A stretch of DNA of 64,000 nucleotides from Capillidium heterosporum (Eukaryota; Entomophthoromycota; Entomophthoromycetes; Entomophthorales; Capillidiaceae), in the NCBI GenBank assembly GCA_016630905.1, contig WBMQ01000007.1:186001-250000 (forward strand), written 5' to 3'. Position 1 is the first letter of the stretch, and the number at the start of each line of letters is the position of its first letter. Below, piece after piece: positions 25,272 to 38,345 of this stretch. The notes under the pieces were generated by a model. It had not been told where the DNA came from, made no database searches, and worked only from the letters and a program-made list of their open reading frames with translations. The translations under genes and the position numbers were made by a program.

Positions 25272-25830
25272 CTATAAAAACACATCAAAGTACATGATAA
25301 TAGGTGTTGGCTGGTCGCCCTTGCTAAGTGTCTGACCACTAGCTAGGACTTCCAGTTGATTGGGTTCGGCCGAACTTGGTGAGTCCTTCGGCATGGGACG
25401 TGATATATGTATCGTGTTGTGGGCTGACTAATATAGATACGGTTGATTCCTCTACAACCAATGAAAGTACTAAAAATTCTCAATCCCTGAAAAACCACTG
25501 GCTAAGAACCTTTTGACGTTTAATAAAACTAATCCAACTCAATATACGATCTTAGAACCTTCAAGACCTCAAACCACGAAATACCAAAATCCTTTGTGTT
25601 CTCCAATTCCTTAATCCTCTGAAGAAAAACCTCTTTTTTCCTGTCTGAAAGGTACGATATATATATCATAGCTTTGGGGATAGTCATAATTTGCCGATAT
25701 GTAAGTGGATATTTCTTCTGCAAGGGGGTAGACATGTGTTCTGGTCGCAGTAGTCCACCCTTGAAGTTCAGATCCAATGATTCGTACAGCTGATTAGTAT
25801 GGTAGAACTGGTCATCTGGTGATTAAAGTG
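25272..25830 (-). pseudogene. Coding-like remnants of an unrecognised gene
   Basis: On the minus strand an open segment (about 25529-25810) reads DDQFYHTNQLYESLDLNFKG, then YPLTYRQIMTIPKAMIYISY and ISWFEVLKVLRSYIELD before TAG. Downstream a second segment (about 25272-25430) reads SAHNTIHISRPMPKDSPSSA, then LEVLASGQTLSKGDQPTPII before TAG at 25272. Composition looks protein-like and GC is higher than in neighbouring spacer. An intron between them is possible but I cannot fix its sites, and no start codon or domain is recognised. It could be a fragment or an intron-split small gene. Confidence 0.35.
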
Positions 25831-26720
25831 AGTCTTCGGTGAGAGATAAAGTTTATAACCCGAAGCATTTTGTCGGGACGTAGTATAAAATGTAAGCTAA
25901 CTATTATGTTGTGTTCAACGCCTTGGCTTTTAGATCTTTAAAGAGATCATTGAGAATATAAAACTCTAATTATACAGTACCAAGGAACGTCAATAAACTT
26001 TGAACTTCAATTTTATATACAAATTTAGCTCAGTGAATATAAACTTCGATCTTTGACTTAAACTCTGATATCGAAGCTTCTATTTTAGTATCCATATTTA
26101 CCACAAACCAGCATATTACAGGTTCTAGCACCTAACTTTAAACAAAGTGCATAAATTGAATAAAAATGCAACGTAAATTCCATCTATAGCTACCACTTTT
26201 TATAAAAGGCCAGGTTGAAGTACATTTCCTACACCTTTTGAAAAAGACGCATCACTTTCAATATATTATCAACCGTAATGATGTGTAAACTTTTATCAAA
26301 ATAGTTTGAATGATCCTTTATCCCCATTAGAAGGATATAGAAACATATATACAAGTCGATCTACAAGCGTCAAAGCTAAAAGTGCTTATATAAAACTAAA
26401 AAGAAACAGATTATCAACATGGTATTACAATTATAAACCCTTAGTAGCACAATTTAATATATATAAATCCATTTTATCACTACTATGCTGTTGAAAGTTT
26501 CAATCAAGATCAATTGGCATTCGATGGCACTATATACTTTGGAAGTGTCAATTGAAGAGTGATAAAATCTATTTACAAGTATGCGAAAGATCAGCGTTGT
26601 TTTAAATTTGTAAAAATATTCAAAGTTTTATTAGTAGCATCAAGTTAAATATAACACTATTTCAATAACTTAAAGTACCAAAGCAGTCTCTCATTCTTTA
26701 ACTTGAGTTCAATTTAAGCA
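25831..26720. other. Intergenic, AT-rich
   Basis: Promoter side of the plus-strand GH5 gene. No gene or shared box recognised. Confidence 0.5.
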
Positions 26721-28236
26721 ATGAACAAGCCCGACATTGAATGTTTGAACAACAAATTGAGTACCAAATCCACCAAGAAACCCTTCAAAAAGCTCGCTTT
26801 AATAACAACCTTATTACTCTTGACCGCTGTTGTTGTATTAATAGTTTTATTCATTATAATACTCCCTGAAAATGACTCATTTGACAAGATCATGCTCACC
26901 CAAATCAAGAAATCTGGTTTAGTAGACAAACCCAACCTGGAGCAACTTCCCAAAGGTTTCCAATTCGACGACGACAAGTTAGCCAATCCCTACTCTGTCA
27001 GTTTGAAGCAGAAATTTCCTTACTATACTAAGAAGATTCGTGGTGTCAACTTAGGGGGTTGGTTGGTACCTGAGCCGTTCATAGTACCGTCTATTTTTTA
27101 CAAGTACGCAGATCAAGGAGTCGTCGATGAGTATACGCTGTGCCAACTTCTAGGTAAGGTCAAATGTACCGAGTTGTTGCTCAAGCACTACGACACCTTT
27201 GTCAGTGAGGATGAGATTAAGCTGTTGAGTCAGTCTGGACTGAACCACATTCGAATTCCCTTTGCCTACTGGTCCATTGACAACACCGATGATGAACCTT
27301 TTGTCTATGGAGCCTGGGAATACCTACTACGTGGTATTGAGTGGTGTCGGAAGTATGGGCTACGGGTCATGATCGATATGCATACAGCACCAGGATCTCA
27401 AAACGGTTGGGACCATTCGGGAAGGGCGGGTGAAGTTCGATTTTTAAATGCTACCAATCACGAAAGTCCGGAATATGTGGAGCGGTTTGCCAACATTCTA
27501 ATCGACGTCGTCAATTACTTTTCCAAGGATGCCTACAAGAACGTAGTAACTCAGATTGGCGTCCTCAATGAACCGTTAATAATAATAACAAAGAATCAAG
27601 CAGGTGCCTTGGATTTCTACAAAAGTATCCACAACAGAATACGCAATAGTATTAAAGGAGATGGCCCTATGTTAATATTTCACGAAGGGTTCTTAGGTTT
27701 AGATAAGTGGAAGGATACTTTACCTCCTTCGCAATACTCTAACGTAGCATTGGATTCTCACAACTACATTATCTTTGACAAAAACTTGGTTAACAAATCC
27801 AAGACAGAGCTACTCGAATATCCATGTAAAGTGTGGTCCCCCATGTTTCAAAAATCGAATTCGGACTTTGGTATGACGTTATGTGGCGAGTTCTCATTAG
27901 CTACCAAAGACTGTGGGTCCTGGTTGAACGATATTCAATCGAGTAAGATGGACGAAGATACGTACGGAAACTGATACCTCCTTATGCGATAACTGTACGT
28001 GTAAAGGGATCAATGATTATAAGAGCTTTGGTAAAGAGTATAGGAGTTTCTTATTTAGGTTCGCATGTAATCAGATGGATGCCTTTGAACAAGGGTTAGG
28101 GTGGTATTATTGGAATTTCAAGACCGAAAACCATGTCAGCCCTCACTGGGATTATCTACTGGGATTAAAAGAGGGTTGGTTACCTAAGGATGTTGGTAAT
28201 CGAAGCTTTGGCTGTAAGAACTTGATCAAGAGTTAG
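26721..28236 (+). CDS. Membrane-anchored GH5 exo-beta-1,3-glucanase, copy A (internal UGA)
   Basis: Predicted cell-wall glucanase of the fungal exo-1,3-glucanase type (GH5_9). A short cytoplasmic N-terminus rich in Lys precedes a membrane anchor at about 26-50 (LITTLLLLTAVVVLIVLF), giving type II topology. Motifs: IRGVNLGGWLVPEPF, GLNHIRIPFAYWSI, VMIDMHTAPGSQNGWDHSGR, acid/base Glu in GVLNEP, nucleophile Glu in CGEFSLATKDC. Frame 0 ends at TGA 27972-27974 (AAC-TGA-T). Skipping one base there continues as DTSLCDNCTCKGIND, QMDAFEQGLGWYYWNFKTEN and HWDYLLGLKEGW to TAG 28234-28236, the same length as copy B over this region. Either a one-base insertion just upstream, or +1 reading at the stop; without the tail the last ~85 conserved residues are lost. 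Confidence 0.85.
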
Positions 28237-29008
28237 CCTTTAAAAATACAACTGTATCAATTAAGCACAGCATTTAAAATGCAGGTGAATCATGGCACTT
28301 GCCAAAAAATTTACTATTTAAATTAAATCAAGCATAAAAACCACATCCTACTCTTCTACTGATGGACTAACCATATTATTAAAATATATTCTGTTCACTT
28401 TATTAAAAATATTCAGAATTTCAAGTGTAGTAATCACGCACAGAAAAGAGAATTTGCAGTGTGCGTTTTTAAAAAACTAGAAACTTTGTCCAAGTTGAAA
28501 TTCTATAGGTGAAAATTTAAAAGTATTTATTTTTGGTCATCATTTACATCCAGCTTAAATTCAAAAAGTAGTCAGCAATGGTGGACTTGAGGCCAAATGA
28601 TCTCTACTTTAGCCAACTAAGATAACTAGCTCATCTCAGTACGATTTGACATCCCTTCTGTTTAGAACTTGCAGCATCCATTTTCAATTTTTAAACAAAG
28701 GTTTTAGCTACCCTACTACATACAAAAATTTTCTCAACCTACTCCTACTCAAAAGTTAGATGAGTAGAACCAAAAGTGTATCAATTCTTATTAGGGCTAG
28801 GTAGACACCTATCTATCCATTTGGGAAACTGGATTTTGGTTATTAGGTCAAATATTTTGTTGAATATACACATCCAGTTCTTGCCTGGTATAGGTAGGAG
28901 AAGCTAAAGTAGATGGAGGCTAACAGTTTAAAATAAAAATAAAGAGCAGAAGGATAAGCATTTAATATATATGAAAATGAATTTTAATGGTACAAGTGAA
29001 AACTAACG
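28237..29008. other. Spacer of the GH5 inverted pair
   Basis: 772 nt between the convergent 3' ends of the two GH5 copies. AT-rich, no gene recognised. Confidence 0.55.
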
Positions 29009-30539
29009 TCAACTCTGGGTTACATTGGCACAACCGAACTTGCGATTGCCGGCATCTTTAGGCAACCAACCTTCCTTCAACCCCAACAAGTAATCCCAAT
29101 GCGGATTTACATGATTCTCTGTCTTGAAATTCCAAAAGTACCAACCTAATCCTTGCTCGAAGGCGTCCATCTGGTTGCTAGCGAACCTATATAAAAAGTC
29201 CTTATAATCTTGGTTGAAATTCTTGTAGTCGTCGACTCCTTTACACGTGCAGTTGGAACAAACAGGTGCAGTGCGTTCGTAAGTACCTTCGTATCTCGTA
29301 CCCAACTTGATACCATTCAACCAGTAACCGCAGTCGTTGGTAGCTAGTGAGAACTCCCCACACATCGTCATACCGAAATCAGAATTCGACTTTTGGAACA
29401 TAGGAGACCAAACTTTGCATGGAAACTCAAACAACTCGTTCTTAGGTTTGGTGATCAAATTTTCATCAAATATGATGTAGTTGTGGGAATCGATAACTAC
29501 ATTTGAGTACTGGTCCGAAGGCATAGTATCCTTCCACTTATCTAGACCTAAGAAACCTTCATGGAAGATGAGCATAGGACCACCGCCTTTGATACCATCA
29601 CGAACTTTCTGATAGACATCCTTGTAGAAGTCCAAAGTACCTTTCTGGTTTTTGGTTAAGAAGACGGCTGGTTCGTTGAGTACACCTATTTGAGTGACTA
29701 CGTTCTTGTAAGCATCCTTGGAAAAGTAATTGACAACGTCTATTAATATGCTGGTAAAGCGTTCTACGTCACCTGGGGATTCGTCGTTGGTCGTGTTAAG
29801 GAAGCGAACCTCACCTACCCTGCCTGAATGGTTCCACCCGTTTTGTGACCCAGGGGCAGCGTGGAAATCAATCATAACGCGTAGTCCGTACTTTCTACAC
29901 CACTCAATACCACGTAGTAGGTATTCCCAGGCTCCGTAGACAAAAGGTTCATCATCAGGTGTTGTCAATGGACCAGTAAGCAAAGGGAATTCGAATGTGG
30001 TTCAGTCCAGACTGACTCAACAGCTTAATCTCATCCTCACTGACAAAGGTGTCGTAGTGCTTGAGCAATAACTCGGTACATTTGACCTTACCTAAAAGTT
30101 GGCACAGCGTATACTCATCGACGACCCCTTGATCAACATATTTTGAATATATAGATGGTACAATAAACGGCTCAGGTACCAACCAACCCCCTAAGTTAAC
30201 ACCTCGAATCTTCTTAGTATAGTAAGGGAACTTCTGCTTCAAGTTGACAGAGTAGGGGTTAGCCAATTTGTCGTCGTCGAATTGGAAATCTTTGGGAAGT
30301 TGTTGTAGGTTGGGCTTGCTTACCAAGCCTGACTTTTTAGTTTGAGTAGAGATGGCTTTGTTGGCTTGATTGTTGTTGGGGAAGATAACAACAAAAAGGA
30401 CGATTAGGACGACCGCAACTATGAGGAGGAGGGCTATTAAAGCTAGGATCAACCACTTGAACCTTTTGAAGAAGGGTTTCTTCTTGGTAGGTTCGATGCT
30501 CAACTTGTCGCTGAAATCTTCGACGTCGGGCTTGTTCAT
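29009..30539 (-). CDS. Membrane-anchored GH5 exo-beta-1,3-glucanase, copy B (internal UGA)
   Basis: Inverted paralogue of copy A with the same layout: Lys-rich cytoplasmic start, anchor about 30-52 (LILALIALLLIVAVVLIVLF), IRGVNLGGWLVPEPF, VMIDFHAAPGSQNGWNHSGR, GVLNEP, CGEFSLATNDC, and the Cys-containing CSNCTCKG and GWYFWNFKTEN tail. Frame 0 from ATG 30539 stops at TGA 29955-29957, because the sequence reads ACC-T-GAT-GAT where copy A has ACC-GAT-GAT. Dropping that single T gives 509 residues. The open frame downstream (29009-29983) has no start of its own in a sensible place. Catalytic residues lie after the break, so activity needs the break to be an error or to be recoded. Confidence 0.85.
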
Positions 30540-32982
30540 GGCTTCGATTGAATTGTAGAGTTGAAAGGTAAGAAACTACTTTGCTCCTTCTTTTGTGGCT
30601 TTGGTTATCAAAAAAATTACTAAATTTGACTTTTTGTTGATGGTACGGTTGGTGAAATTATTGTAACGGACCGCTTTAAACTTTTCGAAAGATTTAAAAG
30701 TAATGTTGATATCTTGTTCCTTTTCTCTATCTGTATATCGATGCAACGACAACTCAACAAGGACTTGGAAGGTATCTAGAGTTTTTGAAAAATCAACTAG
30801 CCCTAAGTTTCAAACTGGATAATTTCATAATGATAGGGATTGGTAGTTATTTATACCAGTTTGAGTTAATAAGTTTTGCAACTGTAAGACCTTTGTTGAT
30901 CATCTATGGCATTGAAGGAAGGCTTATAACTTTTAGACGCTTGATAGATCGACATAAAATTGGATGTCGTATCCCTTTAAATAAAAATAGGCAGTTATGC
31001 AACCTATTTTTACAAGAATATGTTTACGCCTTATTACTTGTAAAAAGATATGCTGGAAGCGGTAAAAAGCCTTGGTTTCTTTGGAAGGTAATCAACCTTT
31101 AATTTTTTATTTTTAAGCTTTGGTCGTAGTTGAAGGTTATGTTTGCGCTATTTATTGATTCACGTACCATATTTAAAGCTAAGTACGACAAATACTAATG
31201 GATTGATTGATGCTAAGGATAGATTCTAAGTTTGAACTTGGGTACACCTGGAATGATAGCAATTCAGGTGCAAACCATTTCTACCAATAATATTGAGATA
31301 TACCGGTAAATCTCTGGATTTCAAATATCGAGGATAGTTCAAAGTAAATTGACTATATGGCTTATTATAGGTATACTCATTTAGAACTACCTCGCCCATA
31401 AACTTACTATAAATTGGATGTATTAGTCTATTAATCTCATTTGAGATTTCTCAAGCCTTCTATTAAGCGTAGTAAAACGTTCCATTTTGGAGGTAGACTT
31501 CAAATTGATCTCAACTCAACCTTTGGATTTTGTCAGGTAAATCGTATATATAGCAACATATACTGAAATTTGGAAAATATAAAACTAAAATTTACTATGA
31601 AGAGGGTAGCTATCCTCTCAACTTTGGCCTTCAGATGTATTATACCTATATTATTTTCGCTGCAAGATAACGCTTCCGTAAATTTACCAGAAATTGCTTC
31701 AATATTCAATTTAAATATAGTTAAAGTACAGCTATTATAAACTGTCAAAAGCTTTCAAGGTTCGCTGCCAGCAAACTACAGAATATACAACTTTGACAAG
31801 TCAAAATAAACTTACTAAGGTTGGTTCATAAAAATATCTAAGCTAAGCTCCCATCCTCACACACTAGCTTAGATTGTACGTGGCACTTAGTCTATATAAA
31901 GTATTCAATGATGCTGTTCACTTGGCATACAAAGCTACATTAAGCAATTCTTTAACATTAAAGGTCAATTCTTCTTTATTAGAACTAATTGAACTTCAAA
32001 TTCACTAAAGTTTCCAACTAGAAAGGATAAATATTCAACGATGCAACAATTTCTAAACTAGAAATACTCTTTACTTTTAAATAATATTGGGCAATTTGCT
32101 ACTTCATAATAGAGAAGTGGGATAAGTCTATCAAAACTTAAATTGTAACTTTACAACCCTAAATTTAAAAATTAGATACCTAAATTGCTGGTAAACTTTC
32201 AAATTACTTCCATTAATTTCAAAGTAGCAATATTCAATTAATTTACTTTGCAAAAGATTATAGATATCTACTCACATACTATATCAAAATTTTAAGCAAA
32301 CCATAATTTTAAATATATGATATGCAACCATTTATAAGTAATATGCCTCTAAATTCGAGGAATTTACTTCTTAAACACAGCGTCAAGGATACTATAAAAA
32401 TGGATGCTATAAAATTAATTTAAAACTACATTTTAAGTCAACTACAATCCCGAATCTAAACATTCAAAACTGTATTTCGAACTTCTAGTTTAATCAAGCG
32501 TCTTCAATTATTTAGAAATATATAGATATGTACCAATTTGAATGCAAGCTAAAAATTCGAGAAACCCCTGCAACTACACCTGCAGTCCTGGCTGTAACCT
32601 AAAGAGGATAATATACCCAATTTCAGAGCTTCTTTGAACAGAGTTGGAGTTCAATGTTATAAAATAGAATGTGTTGTATGTGCTCGGGAACTTGGTTCCG
32701 ACATGTACCAGCCCTGCAAGTAGTCTTGTTATAGTAATTGTCAAAAGGCTTATTGACTTTAGCCGTCAAGGTAAGCTTTGTCTATTTTCTAAGATTATTT
32801 TCTTCAAAGTATGTGTAATAAGTATACTTGAGTTGTTAGAATTGCAGTACTGTTTTTCAAATACATTCTAACGCATCTCATATACTTGTACAAAAATAAG
32901 CTATTAAAAATAAAGTTTAAACTAAAATGATATCAATTTATTAATGTATCCAACTCTAGTTTATACATCATCTACCAACCTA
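30540..32982. other. Intergenic, AT-rich
   Basis: 2.4 kb without a supported gene. An open run around 30785-31102 begins at a TTG and shows no domain; I do not call it. Confidence 0.5.
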
Positions 32983-33472
32983 CTAGTATTTAGGTTTTTC
33001 CTGACCGTAACCCTTTTCTTTATGCTTCTTCTCACCTTTGACATGCTCTTTACCACCTTTCTTGTAGTCCTTAGAGTGCTTACTCTTCTTTCCATGTTTG
33101 GAACCTTTAGGATATTTTTCACGTTTATCATACTTTTCGCCCTTGTGATTTACATCATACTTTGCTTGCTCCACATCACGTCTCTCGTTGCGATGATGAC
33201 TTTCGTTGCTCTTATGACCATGCTTCCTACCTTTGTGGGGACCTTTGTGCTCTACTTGATCTATATCACGTCTTTTGTACCTTTGGTTATGTTTTCCATC
33301 ATGATTATAATGTCTGTGGTGCTCTTTCTTATCTCCAGTTGATATCGACCTTGGCTGCGACAAGATCCTGGCTGGCCAAATCAACTTGGGCGTTTACGGC
33401 TTCTCCAGGTACTGGGGTAGCTAGAATGGCACCGATGGTGATGAATGCGATAATGGTAGATTTGAAATGCAT
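32983..33472 (-). CDS. His/Lys-rich secreted protein, minus-strand copy (internal UAA)
   Basis: ATG at 33472 starts MHFKSTIIAFITIGAILATP, a signal peptide shared with the 21-25 kb copies. The mature part reads VPGEAVNAQVDLASQDLVAA. Frame 0 ends at TAA (33329-33331) after KVDINWR. Skipping one base gives KKEHHRHYNHDGKHNQ, which aligns residue for residue with IDGYKKEYYRHANYIE of the dead copy at 24.7 kb, and continues through Lys/His-rich repeats to EKPKY-TAG at 32983. Total 162 residues. Function unknown. The promoter carries the family TATA box. A one-base insertion (T near 33338) or +1 reading at the UAA explains the sequence equally. Confidence 0.65.
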
Positions 33473-33515
33473 AGCTGGAATAGTTTTTTGTATTATCTTG
33501 GTATTATTTATCACA

Positions 33516-33526
33516 GTATTTATACC
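33516..33526 (-). promoter_or_regulatory. Core promoter box of His-rich family (copy 4)
   Basis: Reverse complement reads GGTATAAATAC, 44 nt upstream of ATG 33472. The AAGCTTGG half-palindrome lies about 185 nt further upstream at 33708-33715. Confidence 0.65.
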
Positions 33527-36500
33527 TTAATGTTCATAATATTTACTATGGGATCCTCTTGTTAAAAATATATACCTTTGCTGGTTCTAAGATCCTCACT
33601 ATACTTTAGGTACGATATCTAACCTACATAAATAGCTGTCACATTAGTGCACATCAATCAAAGGTTAACGAGCTTCAAACCTAATCGGTAGTATTTATGT
33701 GGATTTGAAGCTTGGCTATCAAAGCTATTCGCTTGAACTTTGAATTCCATTAAAATTCTGATCAAGCAGCGGCAACAAGGATATTTACAAGACGGTGCTA
33801 CCATTTATTTATCCAGCTTAATTAAATATTTACCAAGTTAGGCCAACTTCTAATCTCTGTATTGTTATCCTATTTACACCAAAAATTCCAATTATCCACT
33901 GTTTCATATTGATTAAACGTCTTTTAACCTAAATTTTAGGCACTATATGTATTATTATCTAACTTTAAAGTGTAAAACTTTGATTTGAGTAATTAATTTC
34001 CTAAAGGACAATGAAAAAGAGTTGCTTCAAAATTTAATGGGAAAGGTCACTATGATGATATCACCCTCTAGTTAGCAAAATAAACCTATTAGGCATAATA
34101 ATGTATTATGATTGATACTTGGGCTTTACCTATATTTTTTAACTTTAATACGCCTTTTCACTTAATACGCTGTAGTAAAACTTATGTAAGCCTATATCTA
34201 ATAGCACGCTAGAAATATTTACTTAAACGAACAAAGATGAATAATTTGATAGAGTAGTGGTTTAAAATCAATAGTATATAATCTATATCGACTATTAAGC
34301 TAAAATTATATTGATATTCATCACAAACTTACATTTAAGTGGTAACGTATTTTAAGTTTCTATATAGTACTAAAACTATAGTATACAAATATTAAAGACT
34401 TCAATATAAGCTAAAAGTGCAATATATTGTACATATACAATTGAACTAAACTTAATATCGATATTAAAATTCTTTCGATAAACTAAATCTTAGCAATAAA
34501 TCGCTACAACTATATTGCTTCGAAATAGAGTTTATTGTATCTTTTAATTTGATTATTAGATCATTATTTAGATTGCAAAATTTAATATAGTTATTGCAGT
34601 TATTTTTGAGCATGATGTTGCAAGTCACTCCAAATTGAAGTATAACTAGTATAAAGTTGTACCGACTTTAAGTTAGTGCCAAATAATATAAGAACCTCAC
34701 TGGTACTATTGGTTGAAGTTTGTATATATTTATAATAGACAGAATGGATATAAATTATTTTCCAACTCTTGAACCGTGTAGTTGGCAGTGGCTCAATAAC
34801 TAAAGCTACATATAAAAAAATATATATCAGGTACTAAATTTGTAGCGATGCATATATAGTTCGAATTTCACATGAATTAATATTTTATTGAATCCATAGT
34901 CCTAACACCAATATTTTTTAAGTATTTGCAAAGCATCCAACTTTCTCACAAAATCTGCTGACTTATTAAACCAGTGAATTTGCACATAATCTATTTACGT
35001 TTTCGAACTTATCTTTCTCAAGTTGCCAAAGCTGATAATAAAATTACCCAGATTTTATAGCAGGCCTTTGACTTTTATGGCAAGCTTTACGATTTGTGCA
35101 AATTGAGATGATTTAGAATTGAATATACTTATTTTGAAAGGGAGCTGTACAACGATAACTGAAGATTCTAGTTTGCAAATTTGAGTTAATTCATACAAGA
35201 AAATCAAGTTTAAATTATAGCAAAAAGGAATTGGAGCTTTTACCAATCATTTGAAACGATACTGAAAAAATTAATTTCATATCACTCAGTAAGGGTCGCT
35301 ATAAAATATTTTTATAATAGGGTTAACGACATACCCAGTTGTGTTACGTAGCAGCTTAAAAGAAGGAAAAATAAAAAGGTGAATATACGTATTATATATA
35401 AGAAATATTTAATCTGCGACTATATCTAAACTACATCCAATAACAATATGACCTTCACCAAGCTCTACATTTAACTTTAGTACTAATAACTTCATATACA
35501 AAAACTTTTCATATTTAGTATTACTCTTCAATTTTCTACATTCTAGCTCACAATCGCACAGTGCAGTCGATATGTAGACTCGTTCACTTCTTCTCGAGCT
35601 AAACAATACACCCTACAGTTTCCCAGTTGATAGAGATTTCCTTATGGAATTTACCATTTTTATGTCCCATGTAGTGGTATGAAACCTGTAGTTCCCAGGC
35701 CGCTGATATCTTTGCTTTATGTCGCAAAAAAGCTAGGTCACATTTTCATCTAGAATACCACTGGTATATAGCGTGAACTTTTTATAGCTCGAGGTATTCT
35801 TTGTGTTTAACTAAGCAGGAAGCAAATTATCCCTTCCCACTTAAAGCACATACTTTCCAAAGGATACTTGTCGTATGAGATGTAGGTTAAATACTGATAA
35901 TAGGTGAAGATACCTGACGATGTCATAAAGTTTTTCCAGACTTAAATTAATATATTGAGCAGTTGATATAGACTTCAGTAACAATAAAGTAAACACCTAA
36001 AGTAGGTTATAGAATAGTTATTCGAACTTGAACCTCCCAACCAGTTGTCCAAAACCTCAAGATCTTAGACCATGTCAAGAAATTGGTGGCATACTGTATA
36101 ACCTCCAATATACCCGTTTCAATTCACAATAATTGCAGTGGAACTTGCTATTATACTATTCTCAGTACTTGATCTTGAATCTCTTCGGAGAACCGATCTA
36201 GGCCTCTATAAATATATTGAATCATACTATAGAGAAATTTTTGCATTCAATATAGCTATAGCATGCTGGTTCGATAGAAATTCAACTTATTTTTAAACAT
36301 TTCTGAACTAAAACGAATTAAAGTTGGAATTCTGATTGCATTTACTATACCAAAAGCAGTAACAAAATCTCCGAGAATTAATTGAAGAATAAGAAGGCAT
36401 ATAGGATAGTATCAAAATTTCAAACAATTTGAAATGTGACCATAAAATAGAAAGGTTTACAATTAAAATAATAGATCACCCGAATTTAGGACTACCTACT

Positions 36501-36924
36501 TACCAGGGTATAAGGCACATATCTTGGAAACTCTATTGGTTTCATATTTTTTACCAACTAAGATCTTACCTTTCACTTCATATATTGGCTTTGATAAAAT
36601 GCTAAATGTTAAGTAAAATAATAATTCAGTTTTGGGTAATTATATACCCATAATAGAATTCTAATTGATTAGAACTCGTCTTTGTAGAACATCTAGCTAC
36701 ATTGCAATCAATCATTCAATAGTTCCACATATACAAGGCATATATTGGATACAGCGATGATATTAAATGAAGACTTACATATTGTAAGAATTAAATCCAA
36801 ACATGGCAATCTCATTAAAATTTGAAAAATAAAATTCACCCACAGTTTAGCCATATATAAGCTCAAGTTGGACTTAATCCGATGAAAACAAAATATACAA
36901 ATCTAAAAATAACAGTCGCATACA
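33527..36924. other. Long AT-rich intergenic region
   Basis: 3.4 kb with no recognisable gene, RNA or repeat beyond the His-rich family upstream element at 33708-33715. Confidence 0.5.
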
Positions 36925-37299
36925 ATGGTCAAGGCACTCAACTTATTCGTTCTGCTCTTAGCAATCACAAATCCCACTATGGCTGAAGGCGGTGACAAGA
37001 AGAAAAGCTTAGCCGGAGCTGCTGCCATCGTAGGAGTGGGGGCTGGGGTAGGTACAGTAGCTAGTAAGTTCATCCCAGGTACAGCAGGAACTGTAGTTGG
37101 TACCGTTTCGGCGGTTGCTGGTATGGCCGGAGCTGCTGCCACCATCCGTAAGAAGTTCTTCCCTCCCAAGAAGCCTGATCCTATCCTACCTACCACCAAT
37201 CCCAACGCTGGTGCCGTACCGGCCCCTAAAATACAGAAGCCTGCTCCTGCTGTTATCAAGGGCTCAAACCCACCTCCCAAGCGTCGCCAAACTATTTAA
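36925..37299 (+). CDS. Gly/Ala-rich small secreted protein (family member 1)
   Basis: 124 residues, no intron, function unknown. Signal peptide about 1-20 (ALNLFVLLLAITNPTMA). Mature protein: acidic/Lys linker EGGDKKK; a 45-residue helix-prone Gly/Ala/Val segment with GxxxG-like spacing (AGAAAIVGVGAGVGTVASKF, GTAGTVVGTVSAVAGMAGAA); a basic patch RKKFFPPKK; then a Pro/Asn-rich tail (PTTNPNAG) ending in PPPKRRQTI. The hydrophobic core suggests a membrane-inserting or self-assembling peptide, but that is inference from pattern. Relatives: 38346, 39906 (dead), 42180, 43387. Confidence 0.75.
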   Translation: MVKALNLFVLLLAITNPTMAEGGDKKKSLAGAAAIVGVGAGVGTVASKFIPGTAGTVVGTVSAVAGMAGAAATIRKKFFPPKKPDPILPTTNPNAGAVPAPKIQKPAPAVIKGSNPPPKRRQTI

Positions 37300-38345
37300 G
37301 CTCCTGACAACTTTAGTTCAATTTCCACTAATAATACCTTTACCATATCTAATGATTTTACTAAACATTCTGTAGTTTAATACATGTCGCTTTGCTATTT
37401 TGAAGAGCTAGGCGAAATGCTATATAGTTAATTAATGATAACATGATTATAGTTTAAAGGTATAGGTGCAATCTGGTGGATTGATGTTCAAGAGTTTAAC
37501 AAGCACGATACAAGAGAAGTGTCTCATTTATATCGAAACTCAATATGTATACTCATTAATAGATGTATTTCAATAGCTATTGGAAGATTATCTATATAAA
37601 CCATACTTTAATATCGTAACCTATGCTGTATATACTAACGACTTTACAACATATGTGAAATTAGCATACTTGGTTTGACCTGCAGCCGATGCATCATTCA
37701 AGTCTTATAGAACTATATATCAGCTTTATATTGACAATGGAGGAAACAAATACCCTACACCCTGCAATAAATTTTAAATATGGCAATTCAATAGCTTGCT
37801 CATTCAATTTTTTTCCAACTTTGATAAACCACTTAGCAGTCTATAAAGGGTTTTAGTCCGTAGCCAAATCATTCCACTAACATAAACGGCCTTAGTCCGG
37901 TAAACATAGGATATGTTGAATTCCAAGATGTTAGGTCTTGTTTCATACACCAATGTATGGGATAAATTAGGATTCCGGTGATTTAGCTACCATATCCAGC
38001 AAAAGATAATTGTAACGACTGCTAAATTTGGACTATATATCGGCCCAGTAAGTCTTTGGTCGACATATCTGTAAGGTACCCATATCATATAATTAATTAA
38101 ACTTATATGCAATAGAAAGCAGTGTCAAATACAGCAGTGTCATTAAGGCAAGTTCCAATTGTTGATTTGGAAGTCTCGTATAGGTTTTCAATATACACTT
38201 CAAATTAAGCTATTGCAACTGCATAACAAACACCTTTACTAAAAGTATATTTTCAAAATAGTATAAAAGCAGAGACATGGACCCAAACAACTGGCATCAT
38301 AAAAACAAGAATCAATACCCACATCTCAGCTACAACTACTTTAAT
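37300..38345. other. Intergenic with family promoter box
   Basis: No gene. At 38256-38268 lies AAATAGTATAAAA, matching AAATAGTATATAA before the 42-kb and 43-kb copies. Confidence 0.55.

Larger units (their letters stand above)
26721..30539. repeat. Inverted duplication of the GH5 gene
   Basis: Copies A (plus, 26721-28236) and B (minus, 30539-29009) form tail-to-tail arms around a 772-nt spacer. In the middle (about 27120-27340 versus 30130-29900) they differ at only a handful of positions, including silent ones. Both ends are clearly more diverged. Confidence 0.8.

Noticed and set aside
30785-31102. 105-codon open run on the plus strand
   Set aside because: Begins at TTG, no ATG, no domain, AT-driven composition, isolated in spacer.
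38277-38345. Upstream in-frame ATG giving a 23-residue extension of the second Gly-rich protein
   Set aside because: It would hide the signal peptide; the ATG at 38346 matches the starts of all family members.
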